From: Streptomyces rimosus subsp. rimosus
Lineage (GTDB): Bacteria > Actinomycetota > Actinomycetes > Streptomycetales > Streptomycetaceae
Reading direction: 5' to 3'
DNA length: 58,088 bases
NCBI RefSeq assembly: GCF_000720725.1
Contig: NZ_JOCQ01000076.1
Location: 1 to 58,088, forward strand
Shown here: positions 43,591-52,573 of the stretch, in pieces
Layout: every line of letters begins with the position of its first letter
Position numbering within the stretch: the stretch's first letter is position 1
Notes under the pieces: model-generated
The model's database searches: none
The model's input: only the letters and a program-made list of their open reading frames with translations
Told to the model about the DNA's origin: nothing
Made by a program: the position numbers and the translations under genes

Positions 43591-45605
43591 CAGACCCCCT
43601 GGGACGCGCCGGCCGGTCCGCCGTTGACGTAACGGCCGAGGGCCGTCAGCGGGAAGACCTGCCGGTACAGGTGGTAGTTGATCGAGAAGTCCCAGGGGAA
43701 GCCCGTACCGGTGAAGTACGGCTCGTCCCAGGACCCGTCGGCGCGCTGCGTATCGGCCAGCCAGCGCACCCCGCGCGCGACCGCCGCGCTCTCCCGCTCG
43801 CCCGCCGCGAGCAGCGCCATCAGCGCCCACGCGGTCTGCGAGGCGGTCGACTCGCCGCGGCCCGCCCACGCCTTGTCGTGGTACGAGCGCTGGTCCTCGC
43901 CCCAGCCGCCGTCCTCGTTCTGTACGCGCTCCAGCCAGCGCACGGCGCGGCGCACCGCCGGGTGCGAGGCCGGGATGCCCGCGGCGGCCAGGGCCGGGAG
44001 GACGGAGCCGGTGCCGTAGACGTAGTTGGTGCCCCAGCGCCCGAACCACGAGCCGTCCGCCTCCTGTTCGGCGAGCAGCCAGCGGATGCCGCGGCGGACC
44101 CGCGCGTCGTGCGTCATGCCGAGGTCGGCGGCCATCTCCACGACGTGGGCGGTCACATCGGCCGACGGCGGGTCGATGACCTCGCCGAAGTCGCAGAACG
44201 GCAGCCGGTTGGGGAACGGGCTGGTGTTGTCGGCGTCGAAGGCGGCCCAGGCGCCGTTCTTGGACTGCATGCCCAGGTTCCAGCGCACGGCGCGCCGTAC
44301 GGCGGCGTCGACGCGCTCCGGGTCCGGGTGCTGGATGCGGCGCAGCGCGAGGACGACCTCGGCGGTGTCGTCGATGTCCGGGTAGTTGTCGTTCTCGAAC
44401 TCGAAGGCCCAGCCGCCGGAGGGCAGTTCCGGCCTGCGTACGCTCCAGTCGCCGGGCCGGCGGATCTGCTCGGCGAGCATCCAGTCGGCGGCCTTGACCA
44501 GTTGCGGATGGTCGGCGGGCAGTCCGGCGTCGGCGAGCGCGATGGCGGCCAGGCAGGTGTCCCACACCGGGGACTGGCAGGCCTCGATCATGCGGACGGG
44601 GGCGCCGTCCGCGTCCTCGCGCCATACGGCGAAACGGTCCAGCGACTCCAGGCCCTGCCGCAGCACCGGGTGCTTCAGGTCGTACCCGAGCAGGTGCAGC
44701 GCCATGATCGAGTAGACGGCCGGCGGCTGGATACCGCCCCAGCAGCCGTCGTTCTCCTGGCGCTCGATGATCCAGCTCGCCGCGGTCCGCAGGGCCGCGC
44801 GGCGCAGCTTGCGGACGGCGACCTTCCGGTACAGGTGCAGGCCCTTGTCCAGCCGCTGGAAGATGCCGTCCCAGGTGGTCGGCGGGGCGAGCGGCCGCGG
44901 CGGGTTCGGGCGGGCCGGGTCGGCGTGCAGCTCGTCCAGGGCGAACGGCGCGGGCCGCACCGGGCGCACGGAGCCGACGATCGTCAGTGCCACGATCGTC
45001 TGCCGCGCCCAGCACGCGAAGTCATAGATGTTGAGCGGGAACCACTTCGGGAAGTAGATCAGCTCGGGCGGCAGGTCGGGCAGGTCCGACCACTTCCACC
45101 AGCCGAACAGGGCCAGCCAGATGCGGGTGAAGACGCGGGAGGCGGCGATGCCGCCGTGCTCGCGGATCCAGGCGGCGGCCCGGGCCATGTGGGCGGCGTC
45201 CGGCTCGTCGCCGGCCAGCCGCAGGGCGACGTACGCCTCGATGGTGGCGGACAGTTCGCCGGGCCCGCCGTGGAAGGTGGCCCAGGTGCCGTCGTCGCGC
45301 TGCTGGCCGCGGATGTGCCGGGCGGCGGCGTCGGTGATGCGCGGGTCGCCGATTCCCAGGAACTGTCTGAGCAGCAGGTCCTCGGCGTCCATGGTGACGT
45401 TCGTTTCCAGGTCGCCCTTCCACCAGCCCGCGGTGTCCTGGACGGACAGCAGGTAGTCGGTGGAGCGGGCCGCGGCGCGGCGGGCGGCGGCGGTCGTGCT
45501 CGGTGGGGCGGCCGGGTCGTGCTCGGTGGTCTCGGCGGTGGCGTCGCCGGCCGAGGGGCTCCGGGGCGGCAGCGCCCCGGTGCTTCCGTCGGTCGTCGCT
45601 GTCAT
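43590..45605 (-). CDS. shc: Squalene-hopene cyclase
   Basis: 671 aa. The catalytic DxDD motif is DIDD (410-413), followed by TAEVV. QW repeats are visible, such as QREDGTW-like, NEDGGWGED and QRADGSWDEP near the C-terminus. It is a monotopic membrane enzyme that cyclises squalene to hopene. The N-terminal ~40 residues are Thr/Ala/Pro-rich and variable. A 123-bp gap to the polyprenyl synthase gene may hold an internal promoter. Confidence 0.97.
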   Translation of the reverse strand: MTATTDGSTGALPPRSPSAGDATAETTEHDPAAPPSTTAAARRAAARSTDYLLSVQDTAGWWKGDLETNVTMDAEDLLLRQFLGIGDPRITDAAARHIRGQQRDDGTWATFHGGPGELSATIEAYVALRLAGDEPDAAHMARAAAWIREHGGIAASRVFTRIWLALFGWWKWSDLPDLPPELIYFPKWFPLNIYDFACWARQTIVALTIVGSVRPVRPAPFALDELHADPARPNPPRPLAPPTTWDGIFQRLDKGLHLYRKVAVRKLRRAALRTAASWIIERQENDGCWGGIQPPAVYSIMALHLLGYDLKHPVLRQGLESLDRFAVWREDADGAPVRMIEACQSPVWDTCLAAIALADAGLPADHPQLVKAADWMLAEQIRRPGDWSVRRPELPSGGWAFEFENDNYPDIDDTAEVVLALRRIQHPDPERVDAAVRRAVRWNLGMQSKNGAWAAFDADNTSPFPNRLPFCDFGEVIDPPSADVTAHVVEMAADLGMTHDARVRRGIRWLLAEQEADGSWFGRWGTNYVYGTGSVLPALAAAGIPASHPAVRRAVRWLERVQNEDGGWGEDQRSYHDKAWAGRGESTASQTAWALMALLAAGERESAAVARGVRWLADTQRADGSWDEPYFTGTGFPWDFSINYHLYRQVFPLTALGRYVNGGPAGASQGV

Positions 45606-45728
45606 GGCTTCCCCTTCTGCAGTGAACTCTGTGAAGCGTGCTCAGGGATTCCGTCGGCCGGCGCCTGCGTGTCCGCGGGCAGGGAAGGCACCGGCCGGCG
45701 ACTGCGATCTAGATCGGGTCGATAGGGA

Positions 45729-46793
45729 TCATCTCTCTCGTACGACGACGAAGTCCGCGAGCGCGACGAGCTGCGCGCGGACCGGTGCGGGCATGTCCAC
45801 CTCGTCCAGTGCGGCGATGGCGGTGGCGTGCTGGCGGCGGGCCTCCTGGGAGGTCCACTCGCGGCCGCCGGCCTCCTCGATGAGGGCCGCGCGTGAGGCG
45901 AACTCCTCCTCGGTGAAGTCGGCGATCTCGTCCTCGCTCTTCTTCGCGTCCGCCGCGAGGATGCCGGCGAGGCGTTCGGCGGCCGGATTGTCGGCGTCCA
46001 GGGCGGCGACGACGGGCAGCGACTTCTTGCGCTGCCGCAGGTCGCTCCAGGTCTGCTTGCCGGTGGCCTCCGGGTCGCCCCAGATGCCGAGCAGGTCGTC
46101 GACGGCCTGGAAGGCGAGGCCGAGGTGGTAGCCGTAGCGCTCCAGGATGTCGGCGGTGCGGTCGTCGGCGCCGCCGAGGACGGCGCCGATGGAGACGGCG
46201 CAGGCCAGCAGCGCGCCCGTCTTGTTGCCCTCCATCTCCAGGCACTCCTGGACGGTGACCCGCTCGCGGTGCTCGTAGGAGATGTCCTGGGCCTGGCCGT
46301 CGATGAGCTTGCGGGTGGCGACGGTCAGGCGGCGGGTGGCGCGGCCGGCCTCGACCGTGCCCAGCTCCAGCAGGATCTCGTTGGCGAGGGCGAACAGCGC
46401 GTCGCCGACGAGGATGGCCTGGGCCGGGCCGTGCACCTTCCACACCGTGTCGCGGTGGCGGCGCTGCTCGTCGCCGTCCATCAGGTCGTCGTGCAGCAGC
46501 GAGAAGTTGTGGACCAGTTCCACGGCGACCGCGCCCGGCACCCCGACCTCCGGCGGCTGTCCCGCGGCCTGCGCCGACAGCAGCGCGAGCGCGGGGCGCA
46601 CGGCCTTGCCGCCGTCGCCGTCCGCGGGCCGTCCGGCGGCGTCGATCCAGCCGAAGTGGTACGCGGCGACGGTGTCCATGGGAGACGCGAGCCGGTCCAC
46701 GGCGGCACGCAGCACGGGAGTGGCGAGCTGCCGCCCGCGCTCCAGCAGCGCGGTGACGCTCTCGGTGTCGATAGCTGGGGAAGCCGGATTCAC
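45729..46793 (-). CDS. Polyprenyl (farnesyl) diphosphate synthase of the hopanoid operon
   Basis: 354 aa from GTG 46793, behind GAGGAG. The first aspartate-rich motif is HDDLMDGDEQRR and the second FQAVDDLLG, with KTGALLACAV between them. It should condense DMAPP and IPP to farnesyl diphosphate for HpnC/HpnD. A competing ATG at 46856 overlaps the hpnE stop (ATGA), has AGGAGGTG before it and would add 21 residues of Thr/Ser repeats. Both starts have credible ribosome binding sites; I chose the shorter. Confidence 0.9.
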   Translation of the reverse strand: MNPASPAIDTESVTALLERGRQLATPVLRAAVDRLASPMDTVAAYHFGWIDAAGRPADGDGGKAVRPALALLSAQAAGQPPEVGVPGAVAVELVHNFSLLHDDLMDGDEQRRHRDTVWKVHGPAQAILVGDALFALANEILLELGTVEAGRATRRLTVATRKLIDGQAQDISYEHRERVTVQECLEMEGNKTGALLACAVSIGAVLGGADDRTADILERYGYHLGLAFQAVDDLLGIWGDPEATGKQTWSDLRQRKKSLPVVAALDADNPAAERLAGILAADAKKSEDEIADFTEEEFASRAALIEEAGGREWTSQEARRQHATAIAALDEVDMPAPVRAQLVALADFVVVRER

Positions 46794-46811
46794 GGTTTCT
46801 CCTCTGTTTCC

Positions 46812-46852
46812 GGTGCTCGTGCTCGTGCGAGCGCTCGTACTCGTGCTCGTGG
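46812..46852. repeat. 6-bp repeat tract before the polyprenyl synthase start
   Basis: Hexamers of the type GCTCGT and ACTCGT run for about 40 bp. If translation starts at 46856 they code a Thr-Ser-rich leader. Confidence 0.65.
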
Positions 46853-48313
46853 TCATGCCACCTCCTGGGGCAACTGGCCCTGGGGGAAGCCGAGTTCGGT
46901 GAGTGCCTCGCGAACGGCGCCGAGGCCGCTGCGAACAGCGCTTTCCATGGTCGCGGGCCACCCGGTGGCGGTCCACGCGCCGGCCAGATACAGGCCGGGG
47001 TTCTGTGTGCGGGCGGCGGGGCGCAGCCGGCCGACGCCCGGGGCGGGGGCGAACGTCGCGGTGCGTTCGCGGGTGACGAAGAAGTCCCGGACGCCGGCGC
47101 CGCGCGCGGCGGGCAACAGCCGTGCCAGCTCCGGCAGATAGCGCTCGCGCAGCTCGGCCACCGGCCGGTCGATGTCGTCCTGCGCGGCGGACTGCGAGAC
47201 GGCCAGGTACTGGCTGCCGGCGCCGCCGGGCAGGGCGGCGAGCCCGGAGGATTCCGTACGGTCGAAGACCCACTGCACGGGCGAGCCCAGCGCGGCGAAC
47301 AGGGGTTTCCTGAGCACCGGCCGGTCGTAGACGACGTGCAGGTTCAGGATCGGCGCCGTGCCGATGTCCAGCAGCCGGTCCTGGTCGTCGAGGCTGCCGG
47401 CGGGCAGCAGGCCGTGCGTCTCGCGCTGCGGCAGGGCCAGTACGACGGTGCCGGCGGTCAGCTGCTCGCGGCCGTGCGGGCCGTTGTCGACCGTCACGCG
47501 CCAGGACCCGTCCGCGGCGCGGTCCAGGCCGCTCGCGCGGGTGCGCAGCTCGACGCGGACGCCCGCCTTCTCCAGGGCCTCGCGGGCGAGCGTGTCGTGC
47601 ACCTCGCCGAGCGGCACCCGGGCCCAGCCGATGTCGGCGGCGCTGTTGTCGGACAGCAGGCCGGTCTTGAAGACCATGGCGGCCAGGCCGAGCGAGGCGT
47701 CGCCGGCCCGGGCGTTCAGCGTCGCGACGCCGACCAGGTCCCACAGCGCCTCGACGGCGCGCGGCGACTGGCCGTGCCGGCGCAGCCAGGAGGCGAAGTC
47801 CACGCCGTCCAGCCGCGGGTCCTGGGGGTCGAGCTTCTTCAGGGCCAGCGCCGCGCGGCCGACGTTCGCCCGCTCGGCGAGCGAGAGGTGCGGGTAGGTC
47901 GCCAGGCTCCTGGCCAGGTGCAGCGGTACGGGCAGGGCGGTACGCCGCAGCCGCCCCAGCCGCAGGCCGTCGGCGTCCAGCACCGGGACGTCCATGCGGT
48001 CCTGGAGGGGCACCAGGCCGCGGGCGCCGACCCGGCCGAGGAACCAGTCGTACGCGGTGCAGCAGCGCAGGTAGACGTGCTGGCCGTTGTCGACGCTCAG
48101 CTCACCGGCCGCGGACTCGCGGCGGAAGGAGAAGACCAGGCCGCCGAGCCGGGGCCGGCCCTCGACGAGGGTGACGCGCAGCCCCGCGTCGGCCAGCGTC
48201 AGCGCTGCCGTGATACCGGCGAGACCGCCCCCAATGACCACCGCAGCCGCCCCATCGGGACGGCCTGCCTCATGTGCATCGTGCCGGTCGGGCCGCATCG
48301 GTTGCGATGTCAT
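46853..48313 (-). CDS. hpnE: HpnE, FAD-dependent squalene-forming desaturase
   Basis: 486 aa from ATG 48313, behind GGGAGGG. The FAD-binding VVIGGGLAGITAALTLADAG (25-44) and the C-terminal GLYLAGAWTATGWPATMESA are typical of the amine-oxidase/phytoene-desaturase fold. HpnE converts hydroxysqualene to squalene, the third step of the HpnCDE route. Its start forms an ATGA overlap with the preceding small ORF. Confidence 0.94.
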   Translation of the reverse strand: MTSQPMRPDRHDAHEAGRPDGAAAVVIGGGLAGITAALTLADAGLRVTLVEGRPRLGGLVFSFRRESAAGELSVDNGQHVYLRCCTAYDWFLGRVGARGLVPLQDRMDVPVLDADGLRLGRLRRTALPVPLHLARSLATYPHLSLAERANVGRAALALKKLDPQDPRLDGVDFASWLRRHGQSPRAVEALWDLVGVATLNARAGDASLGLAAMVFKTGLLSDNSAADIGWARVPLGEVHDTLAREALEKAGVRVELRTRASGLDRAADGSWRVTVDNGPHGREQLTAGTVVLALPQRETHGLLPAGSLDDQDRLLDIGTAPILNLHVVYDRPVLRKPLFAALGSPVQWVFDRTESSGLAALPGGAGSQYLAVSQSAAQDDIDRPVAELRERYLPELARLLPAARGAGVRDFFVTRERTATFAPAPGVGRLRPAARTQNPGLYLAGAWTATGWPATMESAVRSGLGAVREALTELGFPQGQLPQEVA

Positions 48314-48435
48314 TCGCCCTCCCTGATTACTGTTGTCAGGGACGCAGCGGCCCGGCGGAGGGTTGCCCACCGCTTGGACCCCGGCCCAGGCCCTGAGCTG
48401 GGCTCGTCGGCCCCGTCCGGCTCCCGCACCGTCAT
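48310..48435 (-). CDS. 41-aa small protein between hpnD and hpnE (DUF6380-like)
   Basis: ATG 48435 overlaps the hpnD stop (ATGA) and its own stop overlaps the hpnE start (ATGA), so all three are translationally coupled. The sequence is acidic/Gly/Pro-rich first, then has KRWATLRRAAASLTTV, which resembles the ATLRR-AASLT core that I recall from DUF6380 small proteins of Streptomyces. It has no transmembrane helix; the basic segment could form an amphipathic helix at the membrane. It is either a real small partner of the squalene enzymes or a coupling device. Confidence 0.7.
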   Translation of the reverse strand: MTVREPDGADEPSSGPGPGSKRWATLRRAAASLTTVIREGE

Positions 48436-49409
48436 CCGCGCCTCCTCGCGGGCGGCCGGCCCGCCGCCCGCGCCGCCTGCCGGCGGCCGATCGCCCGCGC
48501 GTCGAAACCCGAGAGCCCGCGCACGGCCACGAACGCCTTCTCCCGGCCGGGCAGCGAGACCCGGCCGCGCAGCACCGCCTCCGGGTCGGCCGCGATCCGC
48601 GCGAGCAGGCGGTGGTAGATCCCGGCCATCGCGGCCACGCAGGCGCCGCTGCGCCGGTCGAGCATGGGCAGCAGCCTGAATCCCTGGTCGAACAGCGCGC
48701 GGGCGCGCCGTACTTCGAAGTGGACCAGTCCGGTGAAGTCGGCGCCGGGCGGCGGGACCGGACTGTGGAAGCCCACCGAGCAACCGAACTTGGCGAGATC
48801 GTCGGAAGGGAGGTACGTACGGCCGTTTCCGGCGTCCTCGCGAACATCTCTCAGGATATTGGTCAGTTGCAGGGCCAGCCCGAGCGTATCGGCGTACTCG
48901 GCGGCGCGTGCGGTGTCCGGTGCGCCGGAAACCGTGCCGAACACCCCCAGCGAGAGGCGGCCGATCGCGCCCGCGACACAGCGGCAGTAGACCTTCAGGT
49001 CGTCCCAGGTCTCGTAGGTCTCGCCGCGCACGTCCATCAGGACGCCGTCGATCAGCTCGTCGAGCCCGCCGAGCGGGATGGGAAACCGCCGGGAGGCGTC
49101 GGCCAGCGCCACCGCCACCGGGTCGGTGTCGTCCTCGTCGACCGCGCCGTCCTGGATACGGGCGAGCAGGGCCCGGGTGTCCTCCAGCCGCCGCTCCTTG
49201 GCGTCGTCCGCCAGCGGGCCGTCGCCGATGTCGTCGACCCGGCGCGAGAAGGCGTAGAGCGCCGACATGGCCTGGCGCTTGTCGGTCGGCAACAGCCGGA
49301 TGCCGTAGGCGAAGTTACGTGCCTGCTGCCCGGTCACGGCCTCGCAGTAACGGTACGCAGCGAGCACCGGCGCGGACGCGTGTGCGATGTCCTCCACGGT
49401 CCGACTCAC
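48432..49409 (-). CDS. hpnD: HpnD, presqualene diphosphate synthase
   Basis: 325 aa from GTG 49409, overlapping the hpnC stop as GTGA. The aspartate-rich motifs are RRVDDIGDG and LRDVREDAGNG with RTYLP following, as in trans-isoprenyl diphosphate synthases of the squalene/phytoene group. HpnD joins two farnesyl diphosphates to presqualene diphosphate. It has the extended C-terminus common in actinomycetes. Confidence 0.94.
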   Translation of the reverse strand: MSRTVEDIAHASAPVLAAYRYCEAVTGQQARNFAYGIRLLPTDKRQAMSALYAFSRRVDDIGDGPLADDAKERRLEDTRALLARIQDGAVDEDDTDPVAVALADASRRFPIPLGGLDELIDGVLMDVRGETYETWDDLKVYCRCVAGAIGRLSLGVFGTVSGAPDTARAAEYADTLGLALQLTNILRDVREDAGNGRTYLPSDDLAKFGCSVGFHSPVPPPGADFTGLVHFEVRRARALFDQGFRLLPMLDRRSGACVAAMAGIYHRLLARIAADPEAVLRGRVSLPGREKAFVAVRGLSGFDARAIGRRQAARAAGRPPARRRG

Positions 49410-50350
49410 CCCTTTCTTCGCAATGTCGCCCGCACCTCGCGCAGCAGGCTGAGCTTGGTCGGCTTGGGCGGTCCAGGGAGTACGTCGTGGTCGGCGGCCG
49501 CCACCGCCTGGAGCGCGGCGCGTCCGCCGCCGACGAAACCGGCGAGCAGCAGCTTGAGCCTGCCGTGGACGCTACCCACCAGCGGGGTGCCTTCATTCAG
49601 CAGCGCGCGGGCGCGTTCCGCCTCGTACGCGATGAGCGCGCGCACCGGTGCGCCCCCTGTCGGCGCGGCGAGATCCCGCTCGGTGACACCGAAGCGTTCC
49701 ATGTCCTCGCCCGGCAGGTAGACCCGGTCCCGGCGCAGGTCCTCGGCGACATCCTGGAGGTGCTCGACGATCTGCAGTCCCGTGCAAACCGCGTCCGAGG
49801 CCCGGATGCGCTCCGGGCTGGCGGTGCCGGTGATGCCCAGGACGAGCCGGCCGACGGGGTTGGCGGACAGCTCGCAGTAGGCGACCAGGTCGCCGTACGT
49901 GGGGTAGCGGCCGACTCGCTGGTCCTGCCGGTTGGCCTCGATCAGGCCGAGGAAGGGCTCGGGGGTCAGGCCGCAGCGGCGCACGGTGGGGCCCAGGCGG
50001 CGCATCAGGGGGTGCAGCGGGCCGGGCGCCCGGTCGCTGAAGACGCGGTGGAGGTCCGCCTCCAGCGCGTCGAGGAGAGCGAGGCGGTCCTCGCCCTGCT
50101 CACGGTCCAGGCCGAGCCGGACGGCGTCGCCGCCGCCGGGTGCCAGGTCGCCGTCGCCGATGTCGTCCACGAGGCGCGCGAAGCCGTAGACGGCCATCAG
50201 GTCCTGCCGCCAGGCGCGGGGCAGGAAGAACGGCGCCACCGGGAAATTCTCGTGCGCGGCCTGGTCCAGGACGGTGCGCGACTGCGCGTCGTCGTCGCGG
50301 GCGCCGTCCGGCACCCGCTGCCGGACGAGGACGTCGCGTGCCCGTGCCAT
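49406..50350 (-). CDS. hpnC: HpnC, hydroxysqualene synthase
   Basis: 314 aa from ATG 50350 (GTG 50362 would add 4). It has RLVDDIGDGDL and HLQDVAEDLRRD with VYLP, the paired acidic motifs of the squalene/phytoene synthase fold. HpnC converts presqualene diphosphate to hydroxysqualene. It is the first gene of the hopanoid operon, and its promoter should lie in the 424-bp gap upstream. Confidence 0.93.
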   Translation of the reverse strand: MARARDVLVRQRVPDGARDDDAQSRTVLDQAAHENFPVAPFFLPRAWRQDLMAVYGFARLVDDIGDGDLAPGGGDAVRLGLDREQGEDRLALLDALEADLHRVFSDRAPGPLHPLMRRLGPTVRRCGLTPEPFLGLIEANRQDQRVGRYPTYGDLVAYCELSANPVGRLVLGITGTASPERIRASDAVCTGLQIVEHLQDVAEDLRRDRVYLPGEDMERFGVTERDLAAPTGGAPVRALIAYEAERARALLNEGTPLVGSVHGRLKLLLAGFVGGGRAALQAVAAADHDVLPGPPKPTKLSLLREVRATLRRKG

Positions 50351-50774
50351 CCCTCGGCTCACCGGAGGCTGCCCGGCGCGCTTCGGGGCCGGAGAGTTCC
50401 AGTAGCCATTGCCGTCACGCCTCCCGTTCTACACCGCCAAGCCAAAACATCCCATTTCGGACACGCCGCATGCCGCGACCGGCCCGATCGGACCCCGGTC
50501 GCCAGGACGGGTGCACATCGCCCGACTTGTGCCACTTGTGCTGTTCAGTACCCGTACAGCTTACGCCGTACGTCTCTCCGGCGTCCGAGGGGGTACCGAA
50601 CCGCGAAGCAACGATCCGGTCAACATCCAACCGGCCCGAACTGTTCCCGATTCCGGCCCAGTTGACCATCTGTTAACGATCACCAGACCCACGGACAACC
50701 TTTCGCCGCCGGTCCGGCAACGATCAACGGCCCCCGCGAGCCGGACTCGCGGGGGCCGTGCGACGCGCTGCGGG
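50351..50774. other. Hopanoid operon leader and upstream terminator
   Basis: 424 bp. A perfect terminator at 50729-50757 belongs to the ABC transporter operon. TTGACC (50625 down to 50620, minus) is a possible -35 box of hpnC, with no sure -10 box. An 84-codon open frame here has only ~70% GC at third positions and was not accepted. Confidence 0.5.
50729..50757 (-). terminator. Terminator of the ABC transporter operon
   Basis: GGCCCCCGCGAG (50729-50740) and CTCGCGGGGGCC (50746-50757) form a perfect 12-bp stem with a 5-nt loop, 18 bp after the stop codon of the ATPase gene. Confidence 0.85.
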
Positions 50775-51572
50775 CTACTTGCCCGTCTCCTTCTCGTACG
50801 CCTTGATCACCTCGTCGGTCGGGCCGTCCATCAGCAGCTCGCCCTTCTCCAGCCACAGCACCCGGTCGCAGGTGTCCCTGATCGACTTGTTGTTGTGGCT
50901 GACCAGGAAGACCGTGCCGGCCTCCTTGCGCAGCTCGCGGATGCGGGCCTCGGAGCGCTTCTGGAACGAGCGGTCACCCGTCGCCAGCGCCTCGTCGATC
51001 ATCAGGACGTCGTGGTCCTTGGCCGCCGCAATGGAGAAGCGCAGCCGCGCCCCCATGCCGGAGGAGTACGTGCGCATCGGCAGCGAGATGAAGTCGCCCT
51101 TCTCGTTGATGCCGGAGAAGTCGACGATGCTCTGGTACCGCTCGTGCACCTGCTCGCGGGACATGCCCATCGCCAGGCCGCCGAGGATGACGTTCTTCTC
51201 GCCGGTCAGGTCGTTCATCAGGGCCGCGTTCACGCCCAGCAGCGACGGCTGGCCGTGCGAGTAGACCTTGCCGCGCTCCGCGGGCAGCAGGCCGGCGACG
51301 GCCTTGAGCAGCGTCGACTTGCCCGAGCCGTTCGAGCCGATCAGCCCGATCGACTCGCCGCGGTACGCGGTGAAGCTGACGCCCTTGACCGCGTGTACCT
51401 CGCGCACCCCGGTGGAGGGCTTGCGGCGGATGATGCGGTTCAGGGCCGCGGTGGCGCTGCCCTTGCCCGCTCCGGTGCCGTACACCCGGTACACGATGTG
51501 CAGGTCGTCCGCGATCACGGTGGGAACGCGGGTTGTGTCCGCCGTCTGCACGGCGCCCTCTTGCTCAGCCAC
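50775..51572 (-). CDS. ABC transporter ATPase, TagH/RfbE-type polysaccharide export
   Basis: 265 aa from GTG 51572, overlapping the permease gene by 8 bp. Walker A is GSNGSGKST (79-87), the signature is degenerate (YSSGMGARL), and Walker B is HDVLMIDEALATGD, all typical of exporters of teichoic acid and O-antigen chains. It lacks the long C-terminal carbohydrate-binding domain of some homologues. It should drive export of the product made by the upstream genes. Confidence 0.92.
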   Translation of the reverse strand: MAEQEGAVQTADTTRVPTVIADDLHIVYRVYGTGAGKGSATAALNRIIRRKPSTGVREVHAVKGVSFTAYRGESIGLIGSNGSGKSTLLKAVAGLLPAERGKVYSHGQPSLLGVNAALMNDLTGEKNVILGGLAMGMSREQVHERYQSIVDFSGINEKGDFISLPMRTYSSGMGARLRFSIAAAKDHDVLMIDEALATGDRSFQKRSEARIRELRKEAGTVFLVSHNNKSIRDTCDRVLWLEKGELLMDGPTDEVIKAYEKETGK

Positions 51573-52503
51573 GGCCGTAGCGCTCCTCAGCCTTCCAGAA
51601 GTACACGAAGCCGGCGATGCCCATCACCAGCGCCCAGCCCACGGCCAGCGGCCACACGTGCGGGGGCAGCTTGTCGGAGGTGAAGCTGTCGATCAGCGCG
51701 AAGCGCATCAGGTCGATGAAGACCACGGCCGGGTTGCAGTCCAGCAGGACGTGCACGAAGGCCGGGACCGCCTTCTCCTTGAGGATCACGTCGATGCTGA
51801 ACATCACGCCGGACGCATACATCCACGTCCGCATGATGAAGGGCATCAGCTGCGCCAGGTCGGGGGTCTTGCTGCCCAGGCGGGCCATGACCATCGCGAG
51901 CCCGGTGTTGAAGACGAACTGCAGCACCAGCGCCGGGATCGCCAGCAGCCAGGACCAGGTGGGCACCTGTCCGTAGCCCAGCAGGATGAGGACCAGCACC
52001 CCCATCGAGAACAGCAGCTGCTGGAGCTGCATCAGGCAGAACGAGATGGGCAGGCAGGCGCGCGGAAAGTGCAGGGCACGCACCAGGCCCAGGTTCCCGG
52101 AGATCGCGCGGGTGCCGGCCATCACCGAGCTCTGCGTGAAGGTGAAGATGAAGACGCCGGTGACCAGGAAGGGCACGTAGTCCTCGACCCCGCGGCTGGT
52201 GCCGATCAGCAGGCCGAAGATGAGGTAGTAGACGAGCGCGTTCAGCAGGGGCGTCACCACCTGCCAGACCTGGCCCAGCTTCGCCTGGCTGTACTGCGCG
52301 GTCAGCTTCGCGCTGGAGAAGGCGGAGATGAAGTGCCGCCGGTCCCACAGCTGCCGCACGTACTCCGGCAGGCTGGGGCGGGCCCCGCTCTGCGTGAGCC
52401 CGTACTTGCGGGCCAGCTCGGCACGGGACAGCCCGTCGTCGGATGTTGGCGGGGCACTCATGGCGACCGCACTGTCGTGCGTAGTCTCGCTCACTGTTGA
52501 CAC
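51565..52503 (-). CDS. ABC-2 permease, TagG-like
   Basis: 312 aa from GTG 52503, behind TTGAGGA (GTG 52494 possible). Six transmembrane segments, the amphipathic RHFISAFSSAKLTAQYSQAK and WQVVTPLLNALVYYLIFG match TagG/Wzm polysaccharide permeases. Together with the ATPase it forms a flippase/exporter for a lipid-linked glycan or polyol-phosphate. Confidence 0.92.
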   Translation of the reverse strand: MSTVSETTHDSAVAMSAPPTSDDGLSRAELARKYGLTQSGARPSLPEYVRQLWDRRHFISAFSSAKLTAQYSQAKLGQVWQVVTPLLNALVYYLIFGLLIGTSRGVEDYVPFLVTGVFIFTFTQSSVMAGTRAISGNLGLVRALHFPRACLPISFCLMQLQQLLFSMGVLVLILLGYGQVPTWSWLLAIPALVLQFVFNTGLAMVMARLGSKTPDLAQLMPFIMRTWMYASGVMFSIDVILKEKAVPAFVHVLLDCNPAVVFIDLMRFALIDSFTSDKLPPHVWPLAVGWALVMGIAGFVYFWKAEERYGRG

Positions 52504-52573
52504 TTTCGTCCTCAAGGTGCGCTGCCGGGGCCGTGCCCCGGGTTCGCGCCTGATGCTCTCAGATACGAGCTTG

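Noticed and set aside
50415..50669. 84-codon minus-strand open frame in the hopanoid leader
   Set aside because: Third-position GC is only about 70%, well below neighbouring genes, and there is no clear ribosome binding site or family match.
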